Shown: one piece after another, positions 1 to 5,307 of the stretch
How the letters are laid out: the number at the start of each line of letters is the position of its first letter
How positions within the stretch are numbered: the stretch's first letter is position 1
NCBI GenBank assembly: GCA_964638155.1
Contig: CAZWYI010000060.1
Span: 1 to 5,307 of the forward strand
Length of the DNA stretch: 5,307 nt
Reading direction: 5' to 3'
Source: CAYZTD01 sp964638155
Lineage (GTDB): Archaea > Thermoplasmatota > E2 > DHVEG-1
Translations under genes and position numbers: made by a program
The notes under the pieces: model-generated
Told to the model about the DNA's origin: nothing
Databases searched by the model: none
What the model saw: only the letters and a program-made list of their open reading frames with translations

Positions 1-63
1 AAGAGCTTATGTCATCATCTTAAAAGAATGACAACTAATTTTGTCCCAATGCCGTTTATTTAG
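1..63 (+). CDS. Possible 3' end of an upstream gene (partial, unidentified)
   Basis: Frame 1 is open from the left edge to a TAG at 61-63 and gives 20 residues ending in ...TTNFVPMPFI. The first 54 bases are visibly less AT-rich than the stretch after them, and the composition changes close to this stop. No reverse-strand frame here contains a usable start codon without an immediate stop. These points favour the C terminus of a plus-strand protein, but 20 open codons can occur by chance. Frame 2 also reads nine residues to a TGA at 29-31 and is an alternative. I recognise no family. Confidence 0.28.
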   Translation, partial: KSLCHHLKRMTTNFVPMPFI

Positions 64-132
64 TTAATTATTTAGCTAATAAAAAAATACCTCAAACGTA
101 ATAAGAGAAAATTGTATTTCAAAGCTTGAAAT

Positions 133-138
133 GGGGAG
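133..138 (+). promoter_or_regulatory. Shine-Dalgarno sequence of thyX
   Basis: GGGGAG lies six bases before the ATG at 145 and fixes that start. The stretch at 55-80 upstream contains two TTATTTAG strings (56-63 and 68-75) that could serve as poor TATA-like elements. Neither is a convincing TTTATATA box, so the operon promoter is not firmly located; it may lie left of the window if thyX is cotranscribed with an upstream gene. Confidence 0.65.
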
Positions 139-144
139 TAACAA

Positions 145-807
145 ATGAATGTAAAACTTATTGGATATACACCTGATCCAGAGAATATACCTGCGATGGC
201 TGCAAAATTAACTCACAGTAAAACAAAACCAGAAAATCTAGATAAATCATCAGATAAAGAACTAAAAGAAATTTTAAAGTATGTATTGAATGCAGGTCAT
301 ACTAGTGTTATAGAACATACTAGTTTTACCTTTGCAATAAGTGATGTAAGTAGAAGTCTTACACATCAACTAGTAAGACACCGTATTGCAAGCTATGCTC
401 AGCAAAGTCAGAGATATGTAGATTTTAAAGAGCCAAATTATGTTACTCCTCCAAAGATAGCTAAAAATAAAGAAATGAAAAAAGCCTATGATAAAACAAT
501 GGAAAATATCTGGGAAGAATACAACAAGCTTCTCAAGTTAGGTATTCCTGCAGAGGATAGCAGATTTATTTTACCTAACGCGGCTTGTACAAATATAATT
601 GTTACAATGAATGCAAGAAGCCTTATGAATTTCTTTGAACTGAGAACTTGTATGCATGCACAGTGGGAAATAAGAAAACTTGCTAACAAAATGCTATCAG
701 AAGTTAAAAAAATAGCACCAAATATTTTTAAAAATGCGGGCCCTACTTGTAAAACAAAAGGATATTGCCCTGAGAATAAAAAAGATTGTCCATTTTATCC
801 AAAGTGA
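145..807 (+). CDS. thyX: Flavin-dependent thymidylate synthase ThyX
   Basis: This 220-residue protein makes dTMP from dUMP with methylenetetrahydrofolate (or an archaeal pterin equivalent), FAD and NADPH, and leaves tetrahydrofolate, so no dihydrofolate reductase is needed. The ThyX signature RHRX7S is complete (R78-H79-R80, S88, within RHRIASYAQQSQR). Also present are the family's GHTSVIEH block (51-58), the AEDSRFILPNA block (136-146) and the C-terminal NARSLMNFFELR...HAQWEIR segment (156-177) that lines the dUMP and flavin sites. The tail carries C202, C208 and C215 in a GPTC...GYCPE...CPF arrangement seen in many archaeal and anaerobe ThyX proteins; its role is unclear. The length is normal for the family. 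The ATG at 145 is chosen because of the GGGGAG six bases upstream. It is the first clear gene of a three-gene operon, with the next gene starting six bases after the TGA. Cytosolic. Confidence 0.97.
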   Translation: MNVKLIGYTPDPENIPAMAAKLTHSKTKPENLDKSSDKELKEILKYVLNAGHTSVIEHTSFTFAISDVSRSLTHQLVRHRIASYAQQSQRYVDFKEPNYVTPPKIAKNKEMKKAYDKTMENIWEEYNKLLKLGIPAEDSRFILPNAACTNIIVTMNARSLMNFFELRTCMHAQWEIRKLANKMLSEVKKIAPNIFKNAGPTCKTKGYCPENKKDCPFYPK

Positions 808-813
808 TAACTT

Positions 814-1443
814 ATGAAAAGACCATATGTTTTTATAAACTGTGCCATGAGCGTTGATGGAAAAATCGCATCAATATCTGGTAAACAGATTAGAATCTCC
901 TGTGATGAAGACATAAAAAGAATGTATAACCTTAGAAATGAATCAGATGCAGTACTTGTTGGGATAAATACGGTCCTAACTGACGATCCAAAGCTTACTG
1001 TAAAAGAAAAATATGTTAAAAATCCAAAAAATCCAGTAAGAATTATTCTAGATACACATTGTAAAACACCAGAAGATGCTCTAGTTGTAAATAATAAATC
1101 AAAGGCATATATTATCTCAGGAACCGACTGTAAAAAAAATTATGGTAAAAATGTTGAAATAATTAAATGCAAAACAAAAAATGGTTCAATAGCGTTAAAT
1201 GATTTTCTTAATAAAATATATGATAAAGGAATAAGAACACTTATGGTTGAAGGAGGAAGCAAAATTATTACTAGTTTTATACGGGAAAACCTAGTTGATG
1301 ACATATTTATCTATGTTGGATCTTTATTAATCGATGGGGAAAATACTCCCTCTATTATATCAAATTTAGATTCCAATATCAATTTAAAGCTAATTGATAC
1401 AAAAAAAATAGGAGATGGAGTTTTACTTCATTATATGATTTGA
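814..1443 (+). CDS. arfC: Archaeal 2,5-diamino-6-ribosylamino-4(3H)-pyrimidinone 5'-phosphate reductase (ArfC/Rib7 type)
   Basis: This 209-residue protein has the RibD C-terminal (dihydrofolate-reductase-like) fold without a deaminase domain, as in archaeal and fungal enzymes. These use NAD(P)H to reduce the ribosyl side chain of the GTP-derived pyrimidine to a ribityl chain, an early step towards riboflavin, FMN, FAD and the deazaflavin F420. Visible family blocks are AMSVDGKIA (11-19), AVLVGINTVLTDDPKLTV (46-63), PVRIILD (74-80), the nucleotide-binding MVEGGSK (144-150) and LVDDIFIYVGSLLIDG (160-175). The length suits a single-domain enzyme. The start is six bases after the thyX stop; GTGAT at 804-808, overlapping that stop, can serve as its ribosome binding site. 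Coupling to thyX fits, because ThyX needs FAD. A related RibD-like dihydropterin reductase is an alternative, since the fold is shared, but the conserved blocks favour the riboflavin enzyme. Confidence 0.85.
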   Translation: MKRPYVFINCAMSVDGKIASISGKQIRISCDEDIKRMYNLRNESDAVLVGINTVLTDDPKLTVKEKYVKNPKNPVRIILDTHCKTPEDALVVNNKSKAYIISGTDCKKNYGKNVEIIKCKTKNGSIALNDFLNKIYDKGIRTLMVEGGSKIITSFIRENLVDDIFIYVGSLLIDGENTPSIISNLDSNINLKLIDTKKIGDGVLLHYMI

Positions 1444-1447
1444 TAAA

Positions 1448-1906
1448 ATGAAATTCTTGTGTGACCAGATGCTAGGATCACTTGCTAAATGGCTAAGAAT
1501 TTGTGGTTTTGATACATATTATGCTAAAAGACATACAAGAGACAAAAAACTAATTGAAATTGCAAAAAAAGAAAACCGAGTTTTAATTACTAGAGATAAA
1601 GAACTCACATACAACGCAAAAAGAGAACAGGTAAAAACAATAAAAATAATTTCAAAAGACTTAGATGAACAGTTAAAAATTGTTTTAAAAAACGTTGATG
1701 TAAATAAAAATTTAGTTCTTTCAAGATGTACAATATGTAACAATTCAATAGAAAAAATTCCAAAAAAAGATGTAAAAGAAAAAGTTCCGGAAAAGGTATT
1801 TGAAAACCATGAAGACTTTTTATATTGTCCTAAATGTGAAAAAATTTACTGGAAAGGAACTCACTACGAAAAAATGATTGATAAAATAAAGAAGCTTACT
1901 ATTTGA
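1448..1906 (+). CDS. Mut7-C domain protein: PIN-like putative RNase with C-terminal zinc ribbon
   Basis: This 152-residue protein matches the Mut7-C family (DUF82-type). The N-terminal PIN-like half contains FLCDQMLGSLAKWLRICGFDT (3-23), in which D6 is a candidate metal ligand, followed by the LI.IA..ENRVLITRD block (35-50) with D50 as a second acidic site. The C-terminal half is a treble-clef or zinc-ribbon-like module with C94-x2-C97 and C127-x2-C130, followed by the highly conserved WKGTHYEKM (135-143). The fold implies a metal-dependent nuclease acting on RNA, by analogy with the C terminus of animal Mut-7, but no specific substrate is established that I know of. It begins four bases after arfC, so it is probably translationally coupled; only a weak TGAT (1441-1444) stands as ribosome binding site. 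It ends 11 bases before the convergent DUF424 gene. Family assignment is strong; function is inferred. Confidence 0.88.
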   Translation: MKFLCDQMLGSLAKWLRICGFDTYYAKRHTRDKKLIEIAKKENRVLITRDKELTYNAKREQVKTIKIISKDLDEQLKIVLKNVDVNKNLVLSRCTICNNSIEKIPKKDVKEKVPEKVFENHEDFLYCPKCEKIYWKGTHYEKMIDKIKKLTI

Positions 1907-1917
1907 AATATTTTCTT

Positions 1918-2214
1918 CTAAAGCATTCTAACCATTTGAGCATGAGGAATACCTTTTATTTTTAAAACACAGCTAGGGTCGATAAGTCCAATGTCTATTG
2001 CACAACTAACAGTTTTTTCTCCAACCAAATTTGCAATTGTTGCTTCTTCTAAAAATTTTTTTAAAACATCTGATGATACTCTTTCACCATCATAAAAGCC
2101 CTTATCTACATCGATATGAAATTCCCCATCTTCAAATTTTTTACCGATGAGCTCTTCGTCACATGCTCCTATCAATAGGTCGTTTCCCTGTTTGTATTTT
2201 TTAAGACTTATCAT
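1918..2214 (-). CDS. DUF424 family conserved archaeal protein
   Basis: Reading from the ATG at 2214 gives 98 residues, the usual size for this small archaeal family. Characteristic features are LLIGACDEELIGKKF (13-27), FYDGERV (40-46), the ATIANLVGEK segment (58-67), AIDIGLID (72-79) and the C-terminal VLKIKGIPHAQMVRM (83-97). No signal peptide or membrane segment is visible, so it should be cytosolic. The molecular function is not known; I will not assign one. An in-frame ATG at 2229 would add five residues (MKESH). I prefer 2214 because AAGGA (2226-2222) sits seven bases before it and because the family normally begins with a strand like MISLKKYKQG, whereas 2229 has no ribosome binding site. 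The gene stands alone on this strand, converging on the thyX operon and diverging from polD. Confidence 0.88.
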   Translation of the reverse strand: MISLKKYKQGNDLLIGACDEELIGKKFEDGEFHIDVDKGFYDGERVSSDVLKKFLEEATIANLVGEKTVSCAIDIGLIDPSCVLKIKGIPHAQMVRML

Positions 2215-2240
2215 GTGTGATTCCTTCATTTGTTTGTTTC

Positions 2241-2273
2241 TATATAATTGTTAGTTTATCATATCTTATATTA
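2241..2273 (-). promoter_or_regulatory. Candidate TATA elements for the DUF424 gene
   Basis: On the minus strand two TATA-like strings precede the gene: TAATATAAG (2273-2265), after a purine-rich GAGAAAA that could be a BRE, and TTATATAG (2247-2240). The first would place transcription start near 2243, about 29 bases before the ATG at 2214 and leaving its Shine-Dalgarno in the leader. The second would give an almost leaderless message. The first fits better with the AAGGA at 2226-2222. In DNA this AT-rich such strings are common, so confidence is limited. Confidence 0.4.
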
Positions 2274-2376
2274 TTTTCTCAAAAAAGCTGTTTTTAGATA
2301 TTTTTTGTAGAAATTTAAATTTTTAAAAAATAATTTTTCGTAAAACAACAAAAATCGCATTTTTTATGGAAAAATA

Positions 2377-2386
2377 TTTATATAAA
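2377..2386 (+). promoter_or_regulatory. TATA box of the PolD small subunit gene
   Basis: TTTATATAAA is a near-perfect archaeal TATA box, preceded by the purine-rich GGAAAAA that suits a BRE. The expected start of transcription is about 25 bases downstream, near 2405-2408. That implies an unusually long leader of roughly 90 bases before the ATG at 2495, containing the inverted repeat at 2439-2462. If the true start of transcription lies further right, another unseen promoter would be needed. Confidence 0.6.
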
Positions 2387-2438
2387 TCTCGTTGAGAAAA
2401 ACTTTAATACACAAATTTTTTTCACAACCAAAATTCTA

Positions 2439-2462
2439 AAAACGTAATAATACATACGTTTT
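2439..2462. repeat. Inverted repeat in the polD leader, possible operator or hairpin
   Basis: The arms AAAACGTA (2439-2446) and TACGTTTT (2455-2462) are exact reverse complements, separated by eight bases. A second small perfect palindrome, TTGTACAA (2461-2468), overlaps its right edge. The dyad lies downstream of the predicted transcription start and 32 bases before the polD ATG. It could be a repressor site that blocks the polymerase or a weak RNA hairpin in the leader. The left arm is part of an 11-base string also found before thyX at 94-104. Confidence 0.5.
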
Positions 2463-2494
2463 GTACAAATTTGATTTTTCATGGGACAGGTCGG

Positions 2495-4150
2495 ATGGAA
2501 ACAATAATTAAAACATTTTCAGAACATGGTACACTTGTTCAACCAGATACATTAGATTATATTCTATCCCGAAAAAATCCATATAAGTTTACTGATTTTA
2601 TAACTGAAAATCTAAAAGAATACCCCTTGATTCTTACTATCAATCATATAAAAAAAATCGAGCAAAATATTAAAGAGATAAAAGAAGAAACAAGAAAAGT
2701 TGAAATAAATACCGAAGAAAAAGATATTCAAACAAAGATGCTAAAACAAATATATGACAACAAGCTGAAACCAAAACCAGAAATAGATGAAGATTATGAT
2801 GATTTAAATAACGAAATAGATGAACCAGAAGAGATAGATGAAAAAAGAAAACCAAAAGATATAAATATTAAAAAAGTAAAATCTTGGAAACCAAAAGCAA
2901 AAGATTATGATTCAGAGATAAAAATAATCAAGGATGTAACAGGTAAAAGTACGTGCGAAGGACACACTACTGATTTTAATAAACTGTTTAAAAACCGTTT
3001 CAACTCAATAAAAAAAATTCTTAGAGGTCAGAGAAGGGAGCTTGCAAATACAATACCAATAAATAGAATTAAAAAAACTGGTTTAAAAGATATCCAAATC
3101 GTTGGCATTGTTAAAGAAGTAAGAAATACAAAAAACGGACATAGATTAATCATTCTTGAAGATGAAACAGACGAAGCAGTATGCATTGCTTTAAAACATG
3201 ACAGAGAGGTACATAGTATCGCTCAAGAAACAATACTAGATGAAATAATAGGTATAAACGGACAAATTAGTAAAAACGGAGATTTAATAGTAATAAATAA
3301 TATAGTATATCCTGATATTAGTATACAAAACGAGCGTCACAGTGCAGAGGTACCTGTTTTTGCAGCTTTTTTATCTGATATCCATGTTGGAAGTAAACAA
3401 TTTTTAGGCGATCAATGGAACTCATTTTTAAAGTGGATAAATGGTCAAATGGGTAATTCAAGGCAAAGAGATGTTGCAAGTAAGATAAAGTATATTGTAA
3501 TCCCTGGGGACGTTGTCGATGGAATAGGTATATACCCAAATCAGGAAAAAGAATTATCTATTGTTGATGTCTACAGACAATATGAATCACTTGCAGATCA
3601 TTTAAATCAGATACCTGATCATATATCTATCATAATGCAGCCTGGAAACCACGATGCAGTGCGTCCTGCTGAGCCACAGCCTACTTTTGAAAAAGAAATT
3701 CAAGATCTTTTCACAGATAAAGATATTACTTTTGTTGGAAACCCCTGTTATTTTTCACTTCATAATGTAGAAATTCTTTCATATCATGGTCAAAGTCTTC
3801 TTGATTTTGCAACAAATGTTCAACATCTAAAATATAATAATCCAGTTGAAACAATGAAGGTGATGCTTAAAAAACACCACTTAGCACCAACATATGGAGG
3901 ATATACACCTCTTGCTCCTGAGCATGAGGATTACATGATGATTGATAGGATACCTGATATTTTTGTAACTGGCCATGTGCATCTTGCTGAGATTAGTGAG
4001 TATCGAGGTGTAAAACTACTTAATGCATCAAGCTGGCAGGCACAAACTAGTTATCAGAAGATGCTTAATTTTATACCTGATTCAGCAAAGCTTCCGATTG
4101 TTGATTTGAAGACTAGTAATGTTACTATGATGGATTTTAGTAAAAAATAA
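2495..4150 (+). CDS. polB: DNA polymerase D small subunit (DP1), Mre11-like 3'-5' exonuclease
   Basis: This 551-residue protein is the proofreading and accessory subunit of PolD, the replicative polymerase of most archaea other than Crenarchaeota; it pairs with the large catalytic subunit, which is not in this window. An N-terminal helical region (1-60) is followed by a lysine- and glutamate-rich, probably disordered linker (about 60-150), an OB fold (about 198-275, including QIVGIVKEVRN at 201-211) and a calcineurin-like phosphoesterase domain (285-540). All phosphodiesterase motifs are present: LSDIHVG (D295, H297), PGDVVDG (D339), PGNHDAVRP (N385, H386), SYHGQS (H431) and TGHVH (H494, H496). 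The exonuclease is therefore predicted active. The length is in the family range. I use the ATG at 2495 rather than the in-frame TTG at 2471, because AGGT (2488-2491) lies just before it and METIIKTF... resembles other DP1 starts; the spacing is short. The gene converges on the peptidase gene. The symbol follows archaeal usage (polB/dp1) and must not be confused with family B polymerase. Confidence 0.97.
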   Translation: METIIKTFSEHGTLVQPDTLDYILSRKNPYKFTDFITENLKEYPLILTINHIKKIEQNIKEIKEETRKVEINTEEKDIQTKMLKQIYDNKLKPKPEIDEDYDDLNNEIDEPEEIDEKRKPKDINIKKVKSWKPKAKDYDSEIKIIKDVTGKSTCEGHTTDFNKLFKNRFNSIKKILRGQRRELANTIPINRIKKTGLKDIQIVGIVKEVRNTKNGHRLIILEDETDEAVCIALKHDREVHSIAQETILDEIIGINGQISKNGDLIVINNIVYPDISIQNERHSAEVPVFAAFLSDIHVGSKQFLGDQWNSFLKWINGQMGNSRQRDVASKIKYIVIPGDVVDGIGIYPNQEKELSIVDVYRQYESLADHLNQIPDHISIIMQPGNHDAVRPAEPQPTFEKEIQDLFTDKDITFVGNPCYFSLHNVEILSYHGQSLLDFATNVQHLKYNNPVETMKVMLKKHHLAPTYGGYTPLAPEHEDYMMIDRIPDIFVTGHVHLAEISEYRGVKLLNASSWQAQTSYQKMLNFIPDSAKLPIVDLKTSNVTMMDFSKK

Positions 4151-4162
4151 AAAATATTTTTT
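4142..4162. terminator. Bidirectional T-rich terminator between convergent genes
   Basis: The 10-base gap between the polD stop (4148-4150) and the peptidase stop (4163-4161) sits in a run that is T-rich on both strands. T6 at 4157-4162 reads on the plus strand. Two T6 runs read on the minus strand (complement of 4154-4149 and 4147-4142). AAAAAATATTTTTT (4149-4162) is a perfect 14-base palindrome. Archaeal termination depends mainly on T-runs, so this would stop transcription from either side, with each terminator overlapping the end of the opposing gene. Confidence 0.55.
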
Positions 4163-5307
4163 AGAGATTAGGAAAATATTGATTTTTTAGGTTACAAAAT
4201 AATTGTTGTATCACAGGGAATCCTGAGAATAATCTGTTAATTAGTGGGTATTCTATTGTTTTTTGTTTTGATAATGTTTTTGATGTTCCCGGACCCAAAT
4301 CTAATGTAGTAACTGAGCTGAAAAAACCATCTTTTGTAGGATCATTTGGAATAGTAGTATATCCTGGATCAGTTATTGTATGACCTCCATTCTTACCATT
4401 ATCATCAAGCAATGGGTGCTGCAAAATTTTACAAGAAGAGTCAATAGATTTTGATGCATATCTAAATATTTCCTCTATTGAGACATATCCGTTACCATCT
4501 AAATCTGATTTATCTTTGCCTAAAAAACCTTCCATAACAGATACAAGCCATCCGCCACCTAAACCGCTATAAGTGACCTCATCTTCTTTACAAGAAGTCA
4601 TAACAATCCTTTTTATATTGTCATCAGATTTTGATAAACTATCTATACATCCACCGCTATGACAACTGAGAATGGAAACAATTTGAGTACACTTAATATT
4701 ATTTATAAAATCTGAAAGTTTTGTTTCGCTAATCAACATTTCTGATTCCCATGGGCCATCATTGAGATAGAATTTGTATTCTCCATTATCTATTACTCCA
4801 TGTCCCATCATAGCTAAAACAAAAAGATCATCTTTTTCTGCTCTTCTTAAATCTTGACATACATTATTAAGATCAGCCAAATCAGGCTTATATAATGGAT
4901 AGACATCAAAGCCATTTTCATTAAGAACAGCTTGCATATTATCATATGCCAGATCAAGCTCAGTTTCATCCCAATTTGCTTCTGATGGACCTCTCAAGAC
5001 TATTGCATATTTATGACTGTATGATTGTCCAATTGCAGCAGTTGTGTCATCATTAGCCTTATTTTCTTTGTCATTACTATCCATCACAGTAAGAGTCACT
5101 GTTTTTGGACCCGTCTTTGAATAAGAATGAGTTGGGTTTTGTTCATTTGAAGTAGCGTCATCTCCGAAATTCCAAAGATACTGATATGAACCTGAACCAC
5201 CAGTTACACTGCAATCAAATTGAATTGAATTGCCTTTGGCTCCAAAATATGGTCCACCTGCATCTACATTTAGTTCTTCAGTTTGTTCTTCTTCGAAATG
5301 TGCGGTT
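4161..5307 (-). CDS. PKD-domain, C13-like (caspase-fold, clan CD) cysteine peptidase, 5' end outside window
   Basis: The frame runs from its TAA (4163-4161) open to the right edge, giving 381 residues without an N terminus. Numbered from the edge, residues 12-75 form a PKD domain (LNVDAGGPY, QYLWNFGDDAT, NPTHSYS, then KTVTLTV), an immunoglobulin-like module of archaeal surface and secreted proteins. Residues about 98-325 are the peptidase: the strand KYAIVLRGPS, then MMGHGV with H169 (codon 4802-4800), then ILSCHSGG with C215 (codon 4664-4662). This is the His-Gly/Cys dyad pattern of legumain- and caspase-like enzymes, each residue following a hydrophobic strand. An EF-hand-type calcium loop, DLDGNGYVSIEE, covers residues 268-279. 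The last 70 residues end in a hydrophobic patterned tail. The PKD domain suggests export, but the signal peptide would be outside the window. A GTG at 5099 could be taken as a start, but it falls inside the last strand of the PKD domain. C13 rather than C14 or C11 is my best reading, not proven. Confidence 0.85.
   Translation of the reverse strand, partial: TAHFEEEQTEELNVDAGGPYFGAKGNSIQFDCSVTGGSGSYQYLWNFGDDATSNEQNPTHSYSKTGPKTVTLTVMDSNDKENKANDDTTAAIGQSYSHKYAIVLRGPSEANWDETELDLAYDNMQAVLNENGFDVYPLYKPDLADLNNVCQDLRRAEKDDLFVLAMMGHGVIDNGEYKFYLNDGPWESEMLISETKLSDFINNIKCTQIVSILSCHSGGCIDSLSKSDDNIKRIVMTSCKEDEVTYSGLGGGWLVSVMEGFLGKDKSDLDGNGYVSIEEIFRYASKSIDSSCKILQHPLLDDNGKNGGHTITDPGYTTIPNDPTKDGFFSSVTTLDLGPGTSKTLSKQKTIEYPLINRLFSGFPVIQQLFCNLKNQYFPNL
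4470..4505 (-). other. EF-hand-like calcium-binding loop within the peptidase
   Basis: The encoded 12-residue loop DLDGNGYVSIEE has D, D and N at positions 1, 3 and 5, glycine at 6, serine at 9 and glutamate at 12, the canonical EF-hand calcium ligands. It follows the catalytic cysteine by about 53 residues and precedes the helix EIFRYASKSID. It may make folding or activation calcium-dependent, as in other secreted clan CD peptidases; that role is inferred. Confidence 0.75.

Larger units (their letters stand above)
2215..2494. other. Divergent AT-rich intergenic region
   Basis: This 280-base stretch separates the DUF424 and polD genes. Besides the promoters and inverted repeat listed separately, it consists of A- and T-runs (2281-2345), including the palindrome AAATTTAAATTT at 2311-2322. 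I find no tRNA, no convincing small ORF and no origin-recognition-box-like GC-rich repeats, so it is best read as a two-way promoter region. Confidence 0.6.

Noticed and set aside
486..689. Reverse-strand frames inside thyX, Mut7-C (1519-1743) and polD (3318-3539)
   Set aside because: Each lies wholly within a confidently identified gene, has no promoter or ribosome binding site and matches no family I recognise.
805..1906. Recoded TGA codons
   Set aside because: thyX, arfC and the Mut7-C gene all end at TGA exactly where their families end, so TGA is an ordinary stop here.
2471..2494. TTG at 2471 as start of the PolD small subunit
   Set aside because: The extra eight residues have no ribosome binding site before them and no family resemblance; the ATG at 2495 has AGGT just upstream.
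2230..2494. Replication origin next to polD
   Set aside because: Some archaeal origins lie near PolD genes and this region is AT-rich, but I see no repeated origin recognition boxes with GC-rich ends and no cdc6/orc1 gene in the window.
2481..2507. Eight-codon upstream ORF (MGQVGWKQ) overlapping the polD start
   Set aside because: It has no convincing ribosome binding site and such short frames are common by chance; kept only as a remote regulatory possibility.
2670..2855. Reverse-strand reading rich in Leu and Phe (membrane-like)
   Set aside because: It is the antisense of the lysine- and glutamate-rich linker of the PolD small subunit, which automatically reads as hydrophobic.
5097..5099. 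GTG at 5099 as start of the peptidase gene
   Set aside because: The frame stays open for 69 more codons to the window edge and those codons encode the rest of a PKD domain; the GTG lies within its final KTVTLTV strand.

Overview
This is an AT-rich (clearly below 40% G+C by eye) piece of an archaeal, most likely euryarchaeotal, chromosome. The strongest lineage marker is the small subunit of the archaea-specific family D DNA polymerase. DUF424, an archaeal-type ArfC/Rib7 reductase, a Mut7-C/zinc-ribbon protein and TATA-box promoters with short Shine-Dalgarno leaders agree with this. A Thermoplasmata-like or neighbouring uncultivated lineage is plausible, but the window cannot settle it.

Layout, left to right. 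Bases 1-63 may hold the last 20 codons of an upstream plus-strand gene, followed by an AT-rich leader. Three plus-strand genes then lie almost end to end (gaps of 6 and 4 bases) and look like one operon: thyX (flavin-dependent thymidylate synthase, 145-807), an arfC-type riboflavin-pathway reductase (814-1443) and a Mut7-C PIN-fold/zinc-ribbon protein (1448-1906). A DUF424 gene (minus strand, about 1918-2214) converges on the operon with an 11-base gap. A 280-base very AT-rich divergent intergenic region (2215-2494) carries promoters for DUF424 and for the PolD small subunit gene (2495-4150, plus). It also holds an 8+8 base inverted repeat in the polD leader. The polD gene converges, over 10 bases with T-runs on both strands, on a minus-strand gene (4161 to beyond 5307). 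That gene encodes a probably exported caspase-fold (clan CD, C13-like) cysteine peptidase with a PKD domain and an EF-hand-type calcium loop; its N terminus is outside the window.

How the genes fit together. ThyX makes dTMP using FAD, and its neighbour makes a precursor of FAD (and of F420), so the operon pairs a flavoenzyme with synthesis of its cofactor. PolD consumes dNTPs in replication. The same 11-base string occurs in the leaders of thyX and polD, a weak but testable hint of common control. The peptidase belongs to a different functional theme (extracellular or surface proteolysis) and is simply the convergent neighbour.

Most of the window is conserved archaeal housekeeping DNA. I see no CRISPR array, tRNA, rRNA, insertion sequence or obvious new defence system. 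The points most worth a second look are the PKD/C13/EF-loop peptidase with its patterned C-terminal tail, the polD leader dyad with the shared 11-mer, and the thyX-arfC pairing.
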